Assembly (NCBI GenBank): GCA_900554215.1
Contig: USGG01000055.1
Span: forward strand, 1 to 13,315
Source of the DNA: an uncultured Megasphaera sp.
GTDB lineage: Bacteria; Bacillota; Negativicutes; Veillonellales; Megasphaeraceae
Direction: 5' to 3'
Length of the DNA: 13,315 nt
Shown: positions 7,652 to 13,315 of the stretch, piece by piece
How positions within the stretch are numbered: the first letter of the stretch is position 1
Layout: the number at the start of each line of letters is the position of its first letter
Notes under the pieces: model-generated
Seen by the model: only the letters and a program-made list of their open reading frames with translations
Database searches by the model: none
Told to the model about the DNA's origin: nothing
Program-made: the position numbers and the translations under genes

Positions 7652-8648
7652 CGTAGTGACGCTGGCCCATGGAAGCGGCGGCAAACAGACGGCGGAATTA
7701 ATTGATACGGTATTTAAAGCTCATTTTTCTAATCCTGAATTTACGGCCGACGACGCGGCTCTCTTGTCCGTCGGCGGCGCAAACCTGGCTTTTACGACGG
7801 ACGGGTTCATCGTGTCGCCTCCTGAGTTTCCCGGCGGCAACATCGGCAAGCTCAGCATTTGCGGCACTGTCAACGACCTAGCCTGCATGGGCGCGAAGCC
7901 CCTGTATATGACCTGCGCCTTCGTCCTGGAAGAAGGCTTTCCCTTGGCGAAGGTGGAAGCGTACGCTGCGGCCATGGCCAAGACGGCGGCCGAGGCGGGC
8001 GTGCGCATCGTCGCCGGCGATACGAAGGTAGCCGGCAAGGGACAGGTCGACGGCCTGTTCATTACGACGACGGGCATCGGCCTGGCGACGGAAGGTGTTC
8101 ATTTGTCGGGCGCCCTGGCCCGGCCCGGCGACGCCGTCATCGTCAGCGGCGATATCGGCCGTCACGGCTGCACGATTTTACTGGCCCGCAGCCAGTTCGG
8201 CATCGACGCCGACGTAACCAGCGACTGCGCTCCCTTGTGGGGGACCGTGCAGTCCATGCTGGAAACGACGAAGGACATTCACGTCATCCGCGATGCGACC
8301 CGCGGCGGCGTCGGTACGGTCCTCCACGAAATTGCTGCCCAGAGCGGCGTCGGCATCCGACTGGACGGAGCGGCTATCCCCGTCGCCCCGTCGGTCCGCG
8401 GCGTCTGCGGCATGCTGGGCTTAGAGCCCCTGTATCTGGCCTGCGAAGGCCGTCTGGTCATCTTCGCGCCGAAGGATAAGGCTCCGGCCATCGTGGAAAC
8501 GCTGCGGCAGGGGAAATACTCCGGCGAAGCGGCGATTATCGGCGAAGTGACGGCGGAACGGCCGGGACGGGTCGTCGTCCGCACGGAAATAGGCGCGGAA
8601 ACGCTGCTGCCGCCGCCGGGCGGCGAATTGCTGCCCCGCATTTGCTGA
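7644..8648 (+). CDS. hypE: HypE thiocarbamate dehydratase
   Basis: A 334-residue PurM/AIR-synthase-fold ATPase. It begins with the family start MNDVVTLAHGSGGK, has GGNIGKLSICGTVNDLACMGAKP (split here as residues 64-86) and the ATP-binding VAGDTKV segment (123-129). It ends in the diagnostic PRIC, whose terminal Cys334 accepts the carbamoyl group from HypF and is dehydrated to a thiocyanate. ATG 7644 is preferred over 7629 because it matches the usual HypE N-terminus and has GGAGG (7631-7635) 8 nt upstream. It is intact in every catalytic feature, so the cyanide branch of the pathway (HypF plus HypE) should be functional. The next gene, after a 20-nt gap, is the second NifH-like protein and not hypA or hypB. 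Confidence 0.96.
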   Translation: MNDVVTLAHGSGGKQTAELIDTVFKAHFSNPEFTADDAALLSVGGANLAFTTDGFIVSPPEFPGGNIGKLSICGTVNDLACMGAKPLYMTCAFVLEEGFPLAKVEAYAAAMAKTAAEAGVRIVAGDTKVAGKGQVDGLFITTTGIGLATEGVHLSGALARPGDAVIVSGDIGRHGCTILLARSQFGIDADVTSDCAPLWGTVQSMLETTKDIHVIRDATRGGVGTVLHEIAAQSGVGIRLDGAAIPVAPSVRGVCGMLGLEPLYLACEGRLVIFAPKDKAPAIVETLRQGKYSGEAAIIGEVTAERPGRVVVRTEIGAETLLPPPGGELLPRIC

Positions 8649-8668
8649 GAAGACGGAGGATGTAACCT

Positions 8669-9424
8669 ATGATAAAAATTGCTGTATACGGAAAAGGAGG
8701 CATCGGCAAGTCGACGACGGTCTCCAACATGGCGGCGGCTCTGGCGGAACGGGGCCTGAAGGTCATGCAGATCGGCTGCGACCCGAAGGCTGACTCGACG
8801 GCGGGCCTTCACGGCGGCACGGCGATTCCTACAGTTCTCGACCTCATGCGGGAAAAGGGCCGGGACGTTTCCCTGGAAGAGATGGCCGTCGCCGGTTACG
8901 GCGGCGTCATCTGCGTAGAAGCCGGCGGCCCTGCGCCGGGCCGGGGCTGCGCTGGCCGGGGCATCATCGCCGCCCTGGATCTGCTCAAGGCAAAGGGGGC
9001 TTACGAGGTATATCAGCCCGATGTCATTTTCTACGACGTCCTAGGCGACGTCGTCTGCGGCGGCTTCGCTATGCCCATGCACAAGGGCTATGCCGACGCC
9101 GTATTCATCGTCACGTCGGGAGAAAACATGGCCATCCATGCGGCGGCCAACATCGCCATGGCCGTTGAATCCTTTAAGGGTCGGGGCTACGCTCGTCTGG
9201 GCGGCCTTATCCTGAACCGCCGCAGCGTAAAGAACGAAGAGGAAAAGGTACGGGAGCTGGCCGGCGACATCCATTCGGCCGTCGTCGGGACCCTCGACCG
9301 GAGCGACATCGTGTCTCAGGCGGAAGAGCTGGGAAAGACCGTCGTCGAAGCCTTTCCGGACAGCCCCATGGCCGGCCAGTACCGCGCCTTGGCCGACGCT
9401 GTCCTGGCGGCAGCAAAGGGGTGA
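8669..9424 (+). CDS. NifH-like ATP-dependent reductase, module 2
   Basis: A 251-residue paralogue of the protein at 980, sharing its motifs in the same places: P-loop GKGGIGKST (8-16), QIGCDPKADST (34-44), cluster ligands C94 (GRGCAGRG) and C130 (DVVCGG), and the same shortened C-terminus. It is expected to be a homodimer with a bridging [4Fe-4S] cluster that drives electrons to the component 1-like pair at 9429/10751. GGAGGA lies 8 nt upstream of the ATG. Having its own NifH-like partner in each module argues that the two systems are not simply sharing one reductase, although cross-donation remains possible. Confidence 0.9.
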   Translation: MIKIAVYGKGGIGKSTTVSNMAAALAERGLKVMQIGCDPKADSTAGLHGGTAIPTVLDLMREKGRDVSLEEMAVAGYGGVICVEAGGPAPGRGCAGRGIIAALDLLKAKGAYEVYQPDVIFYDVLGDVVCGGFAMPMHKGYADAVFIVTSGENMAIHAAANIAMAVESFKGRGYARLGGLILNRRSVKNEEEKVRELAGDIHSAVVGTLDRSDIVSQAEELGKTVVEAFPDSPMAGQYRALADAVLAAAKG

Positions 9425-9428
9425 TACG

Positions 9429-10760
9429 ATGCTGAAACGAATTGACGGACGGGAAGACACGTCGGGTGCCTGCGTGGCCATAAAGGACGCCGTATTTCCC
9501 GGCATCTTTTACGACGGCCTTCAGTACACGCCGCCGGCCCGGGGGACATGGAACATCGTCCACACGAACATGCTCGTTCCCGGTTCTCATCAAATCTATA
9601 TCTGCGCTCTCGGCTGCCTGCGCGGCGTCGTCCTGACGGCGGCCGAAATGGGGGCGATGGACCGCTTTTCCTCCATCGTCGTCGAAGAGCATCATTTATA
9701 TGACGGCACCATGGAAGAATGTATCGTCGACGGCGTCGGCGAAATCCTGCAGGGGCTGCTGCCTCAGGTGCCGACGGCCTGCTTTATCTATCCGGCCTGC
9801 ATTCATCATTTCATGGGCTGCGATATGGACGACGTGTACCGCCGCCTGGAAGAGGCCTATCCGCAGACGCGATTCGTTGCCTGCTGGATGGACCCTATCC
9901 GCCGCCATTCCGACTTGACGGCGGAAATGCGGACGCGCCGGCAAATATACAGCTTGCTGGAAAAAGGCGATATAAATCCTAAGTCGGTCAACATCGTCGG
10001 CAGCAATCTTGCCGTGCCTCAGGACTGCGAGCTGGCGCTGCTGCTGAAGCAGAACGGCTTCATCCTGCGGGAGCTGCCGGCCTGCCGGACCTATGAAGAA
10101 TATGAAAAAATGGCCGAAAGCGTATTGAATATCGGTCAGGAGCCCTATGCCCATGGTCCCTTGGAAGATATGGAACGGACATTGGGACAGAAAGGGCTGT
10201 ATCTTTCCAACAGCTTCGGCTACGACGAAATCATTGCCAATCTCCACGCCGTCGCCGACGCCCTTCAGCTGCCGCGGCAGTCTTACAACAGAGAAGTGGC
10301 GCAGTGCGAGGAGGCCTTTGCGGCGGCCAGGGACATCATCGGCTCTATGCCCGTCGCCATTGACAGCGCCGCCGTATTCCGTCCCTTTAGCCTGGTGAAG
10401 ACGCTGCTGCAGCACGGCTTTAACGTCCAGCGCGTCTATACGGACGGCGTGAGCGGCGAAGATGGCGACGACTTCTTCTGGGTACGGGAACACTATCCTG
10501 ACCTGGCGCTGTATTCCATGCGCCACGCCAAGATGCGCCGTATAGACCGCCGTACGGACGTGCCTATGCTGGCTATAGGCCAGAAGGCGGCCTATTTTAC
10601 GGGGACGGCCCATTTCGTCGATATGGCGGAAAACGGCGGCCTCCGCGATTTCCGCGGCATTCGGACGCTGCTGGACTGGATGATTGACGCCTGCTGGACG
10701 GAAAAGGAAGCCCGCGAATCGATTAACCTGAAAGGATGGGGGTGCCGGTCATGTGTATGA
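9429..10760 (+). CDS. NifD/NifE-like nitrogenase component 1 alpha-type subunit, module 2
   Basis: A 443-residue homologue of the 1741 product. Conserved cysteines are C63 (CALGC, matching C71 there) and C124 (PACIHHFMGCD, matching C132), plus C200 and C219, which match C207 and C227. Shared segments include RRQIYSLLEKGD with the following SVNIVGSN strand, and CELALLLKQNGF. The stretch around VLNIGQEPYAH, which aligns with the FeMo-co Cys275 region of NifD, carries no Cys. Extra cysteines (C59, C118, C131) and a terminal tail GWGCRSCV with a CxxC three residues apart distinguish it from module 1. AAAGGGGTG overlaps the upstream stop and lies about 5 nt from the ATG. The last codons overlap the start of the beta-type subunit gene. 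The substrate is unknown. Confidence 0.8.
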   Translation: MLKRIDGREDTSGACVAIKDAVFPGIFYDGLQYTPPARGTWNIVHTNMLVPGSHQIYICALGCLRGVVLTAAEMGAMDRFSSIVVEEHHLYDGTMEECIVDGVGEILQGLLPQVPTACFIYPACIHHFMGCDMDDVYRRLEEAYPQTRFVACWMDPIRRHSDLTAEMRTRRQIYSLLEKGDINPKSVNIVGSNLAVPQDCELALLLKQNGFILRELPACRTYEEYEKMAESVLNIGQEPYAHGPLEDMERTLGQKGLYLSNSFGYDEIIANLHAVADALQLPRQSYNREVAQCEEAFAAARDIIGSMPVAIDSAAVFRPFSLVKTLLQHGFNVQRVYTDGVSGEDGDDFFWVREHYPDLALYSMRHAKMRRIDRRTDVPMLAIGQKAAYFTGTAHFVDMAENGGLRDFRGIRTLLDWMIDACWTEKEARESINLKGWGCRSCV

Positions 10761-11995
10761 AAGAAGCCGTAAGCCGTATATCGACATACTCTGCTGACAC
10801 CTTCGGCGTCTGCTCGTCCCTGTACGAGCTAGGAGGCATGGTGGTCATTCACGACCCGTCGGGCTGCAACTCGACGTATGCGACTCACGACGAGCCGCGC
10901 TGGTACGACCAGGACAGCCTCATTTTCATATCCGGCGTCACCGAAATGGACGCCATCATGGGCAACGACGACAAGTTCGTCCAGGACGTCGTGTCGGCGG
11001 CCCGCGACTTTTCACCGAAATTCATCGTCATCTTATGTACGCCTGTGCCGCTCATGACGGGAGCCGATATGGACGCCTTGGCGGCGCTGATTGAAGAACA
11101 GACGGGCATCCTGACGATGGCCTCGACGACGAACAACATGAATTTGTACGACAAAGGCATCGCCTGGGCCATGAAAATGCTGGCCGAACGAATCGTAAAG
11201 GACGTGCCTGCGCCGAGAGCGGCCGGGCCCATGTGCTGCTCGTGGCAGCCTGAATTTGCAGCCTGCGGCGCGGGACTATCGGCAAGACCGCTGCGGGTCA
11301 ACGTCATCGGCACGACGCCTCTCGATTTTTCCTATAACGGAAGCGAAAAGTCGATGAAGCGGTTCCTGCGCCGCAGCGGCTTTTCCCCGCACAGCGTCTG
11401 GGCTATGGGCAGCCCGCTGGAAGAAATCGAAATGGCCGGCCTGGCTGACGTCAACCTCGTCGTGTCGGCCGGCGCTGTCGAAGGAGCCAAGGTCATGAAG
11501 AAGCGCTTCGGCATACCGTATGTCGTCGGCGTTCCCATCGGCCCTTATATGCAGGAAGAAATCGCCCGGGGACTGCGCCGCGCCGCAGAAATGAAGGAAG
11601 ATATCTATGTCTGCGCCGACAGCCGGGCCGATTGCAGCGAAGCCGATACGATTATCATCGGCGAAAGCGTCTATTCGGCGTCTCTGGCGGCCGCTCTGGG
11701 ACGGGAAGGCCGGACGGCGAAGGTGTACTGCCTGCTGAACGAGTGGCCAGGCGTTTTGGGACAAGATGACGTCTTTGTTTCTTCCGAAGGCGAGCTGCGC
11801 CGCCGCTTGGCGGACTGGACGGGGACGGTCATAGCCGATCCCTTGTACGGGCCTGTCATTCCGGCAAGCGCTCATTTCGTCGGCTTGGGCCATACGGCCT
11901 TTTCCGGGCGGCTGTGTCAAAAGGTCATCCCGAATCTGGTCGATGATTTCGAATCCTTTGTCAAAAAGATCAATGATTTCGCCGCCTTGGTTTAG
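10751..11995 (+). CDS. NifK/NifN-like nitrogenase component 1 beta-type subunit, module 2
   Basis: A 414-residue homologue of the 3042 product. Shared motifs are IHDPSGC (D35, C39; NifK Cys95 position), DEPRW (47-51), SGVTEMDAIMGNDDK aligning with AGLRDMDAILGRDDR, and CTPVPLMTGAD aligning with GTPVPSVIGTD. It is about 70 residues longer, partly because of an insertion around residues 152-181 that carries C162, C163 and C172, and because of a longer C-terminus. Start: ATG 10751 has GGGGGTG 6 nt upstream and is preferred. ATG 10757 (ATGA overlap with the preceding stop) and ATG 10736 are in-frame alternatives. It is probably the heterotetramer partner of the 9429 product. Confidence 0.78.
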   Translation: MCMKEAVSRISTYSADTFGVCSSLYELGGMVVIHDPSGCNSTYATHDEPRWYDQDSLIFISGVTEMDAIMGNDDKFVQDVVSAARDFSPKFIVILCTPVPLMTGADMDALAALIEEQTGILTMASTTNNMNLYDKGIAWAMKMLAERIVKDVPAPRAAGPMCCSWQPEFAACGAGLSARPLRVNVIGTTPLDFSYNGSEKSMKRFLRRSGFSPHSVWAMGSPLEEIEMAGLADVNLVVSAGAVEGAKVMKKRFGIPYVVGVPIGPYMQEEIARGLRRAAEMKEDIYVCADSRADCSEADTIIIGESVYSASLAAALGREGRTAKVYCLLNEWPGVLGQDDVFVSSEGELRRRLADWTGTVIADPLYGPVIPASAHFVGLGHTAFSGRLCQKVIPNLVDDFESFVKKINDFAALV

Positions 11996-12018
11996 ACGGT
12001 ATAAGAGGGGGAATCGCC

Positions 12019-13218
12019 ATGTCTATGAATGATACGCCGTCAGGCGAACGGGTCCATATCGGCTTTTTCGGCCGCCGCAACGCCGGCAAGTCCAGCGTGG
12101 TCAACGCCGTGACGGGACAGAATCTGGCCATTGTGTCCGATACGAAGGGGACGACGACGGACCCGGTCTACAAGGCCATGGAGCTGCTGCCCTTGGGGCC
12201 GGTCATGATTATCGATACGCCGGGCTTCGACGATGAAGGCGCTTTGGGGGAAATGCGCGTCCAGCGGACGAAGCAGGTCCTCAACAAGACGGACATTGCC
12301 GTCCTCGTCGTCGACGGGACGGAAGGCCTGAAGGGATGCGACGAAGAACTGCTGGCCTTATTTAAAGAAAAGAACATACCCTATATTACGGTGTACAATA
12401 AAAAAGACCTGCTGGCAGCCTGCCCGCAGGCCGGAGACCATGACATATACGTCAGCGCCGTCACGACGGACGGCATCTTTGAATTAAAAGAACGGATGGC
12501 CCGCCTGAAGCCCGTCGGCGAGGACACGCCGATTATCGGCGACTTGCTGACGGCCGGCGACTTCGTCGTCCTCGTCGTGCCGATCGATACGGCGGCTCCG
12601 AAGGGCCGGCTCATCCTGCCGCAGCAGCAGACCATCCGGGAAATCCTCGACGCCAACTGTACGGCCGTTGTCGTCAAGGAAAACGCTCTGGCGAAGACGC
12701 TGGAAGGACTGGGCAAGGCCCCGCGCATGGTCGTGACGGACAGCCAGGTTTTCGGCGAAGTCGCCGCCGTCGTGCCGGACGAAATGACGTTGACGTCCTT
12801 TTCCATCCTCATGGCCCGTCATAAGGGGTTCCTCCGGGACGCCGTGCGAGGCGTGAAGGCTATCGAAGGATTAAAGGACGGCGATACGGTCCTCGTGGCT
12901 GAAGGCTGTACCCACCACCGCCAGTGCGACGACATCGGCACGGTGAAAATTCCCCGCTGGCTCAGGGCACACACGGGAAAGGATATTGCCATCCAGACCT
13001 GCAGCGGCCGGGAATTTCCTGAAGACCTGTCGCCGTACGCCATGGTCATTCACTGCGGCGCCTGCATGCTCAACGAGCGGGAAGTGCAGTGGCGCATGAA
13101 GTTCGCCGGCCGGCAAGGCATGCCGATGACCAACTACGGTATCGCCATCGCCTACATGAAAGGCATCTTAAAACGATCCCTGGGGCCGTTCCCTGAGTTG
13201 GCGGCCTTGGTGAAATAA
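12019..13218 (+). CDS. hydF: HydF, [FeFe]-hydrogenase maturation GTPase/scaffold
   Basis: A full-length 399-residue HydF. The N-terminal Era/TrmE-like GTPase has G1 GRRNAGKSS (18-26), G2 TKGTTTDP (42-49), G3 DTPGF (66-70) and G4 NKKD (127-130). A dimerisation region follows (about 170-260). The C-terminal cluster domain has the family signature CxH...HCxxC with C297, H299, H345, C346 and C349, the last two HC...C in HCGAC. HydF binds a [4Fe-4S] cluster and carries the 2Fe H-cluster precursor made with the radical-SAM enzymes HydE and HydG to apo-HydA. Neither HydE nor HydG is encoded in this window, and the operon ends directly after hydF. GAGGGGG lies about 7 nt upstream of ATG 12019; ATG 12025 is a weaker alternative. 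Confidence 0.95.
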   Translation: MSMNDTPSGERVHIGFFGRRNAGKSSVVNAVTGQNLAIVSDTKGTTTDPVYKAMELLPLGPVMIIDTPGFDDEGALGEMRVQRTKQVLNKTDIAVLVVDGTEGLKGCDEELLALFKEKNIPYITVYNKKDLLAACPQAGDHDIYVSAVTTDGIFELKERMARLKPVGEDTPIIGDLLTAGDFVVLVVPIDTAAPKGRLILPQQQTIREILDANCTAVVVKENALAKTLEGLGKAPRMVVTDSQVFGEVAAVVPDEMTLTSFSILMARHKGFLRDAVRGVKAIEGLKDGDTVLVAEGCTHHRQCDDIGTVKIPRWLRAHTGKDIAIQTCSGREFPEDLSPYAMVIHCGACMLNEREVQWRMKFAGRQGMPMTNYGIAIAYMKGILKRSLGPFPELAALVK

Positions 13219-13228
13219 AAGGCAAAAC

Positions 13229-13266
13229 ATCCCGAGAGTTCGCTGCGAGCTCCCGGGATATTTTTT
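13229..13266 (+). terminator. Operon terminator
   Basis: Arms 13229-13241 and 13247-13259 form a 13-position stem with one A/C mismatch and one G-T wobble, closed by a 5-nt loop and followed by ATTTTTT (13260-13266). It starts 10 nt after the hydF stop, so the transcription unit ends here. Confidence 0.88.
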
Positions 13267-13288
13267 GTCGCCGAATAGGCATGATAAA

Positions 13289-13309
13289 ACCCCTAGTTAC
13301 ACTAGGGGT
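13289..13309 (-). terminator. Hairpin, possible terminator of a convergent gene beyond the window
   Basis: ACCCCTAGT (13289-13297) pairs perfectly with ACTAGGGGT (13301-13309) around a 3-nt loop. On the minus strand it is followed by a short T run (GTTTTATC), which would suit termination of a minus-strand gene lying to the right of the window. No T run is seen on the plus strand before the window ends. Confidence 0.45.
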
Positions 13310-13315
13310 AGATAT

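Noticed and set aside
4077..8648. Standard [NiFe]-hydrogenase maturation operon
   Set aside because: hypA, hypB, the endopeptidase and hydrogenase subunits are missing, and the flanking genes are [FeFe]- and nitrogenase-type.

Overview
The window looks like chromosomal DNA from an anaerobic fermentative Firmicute, most likely a Megasphaera/Veillonellaceae-type Negativicute. This is an inference from the GC-rich, GTC/GAC-rich coding style, consensus AGGAGG ribosome binding sites, sigma-A type promoters, the acyl-CoA dehydrogenase tail at the left edge and [FeFe]-hydrogenase-type genes. No rRNA or marker gene is present to fix the taxon.

Layout. Positions 1-70 hold the C-terminal end of an acyl-CoA dehydrogenase. 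A strong hairpin (145-183) separates it from a small convergent minus-strand zinc-ribbon membrane protein (211-414), which has its own consensus promoter (447-475). A divergent promoter (513-541) starts a structured leader of about 115 nt that runs into a perfect intrinsic terminator (666-693) just upstream of the first gene's ribosome binding site. This arrangement suggests transcription attenuation, possibly a riboswitch. From 718 to 13218 there are twelve tightly packed co-directional genes, many overlapping by ATGA, closed by a terminator at 13229-13266.

The operon reads: TM1266-family [FeFe]-hydrogenase-system regulator; a nitrogenase-like module (NifH-like, NifD/E-like, NifK/N-like); hypF, hypC, hypD, hypE; a second, paralogous nitrogenase-like module (NifH-, NifD- and NifK-like); and hydF. 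HypF/E make cyanide ligands from carbamoyl phosphate, and HypC/D assemble them on iron as Fe(CN)2CO. HydF is the GTPase scaffold of [FeFe]-hydrogenase H-cluster assembly. The nickel genes (hypA, hypB), the [NiFe] endopeptidase, the hydrogenase subunits, and the radical-SAM partners of HydF (hydE, hydG) are all absent from this operon.

Interpretation. What is seen is a single transcription unit joining the [NiFe]-type cyanide/CO assembly proteins, two nitrogenase-like ATP-driven reductase systems, and the [FeFe]-type scaffold HydF with its cognate regulator family. The best hypothesis, which is an inference, is an undescribed organometallic iron-cofactor pathway. It may be an alternative H-cluster maturation route in which Hyp proteins supply the Fe-CN/CO unit, the nitrogenase-like complexes do reductive chemistry usually done by HydE/HydG or transform the precursor, and HydF carries the product to the apo-hydrogenase. 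Whether the genome also has hydE/hydG is the decisive unknown.
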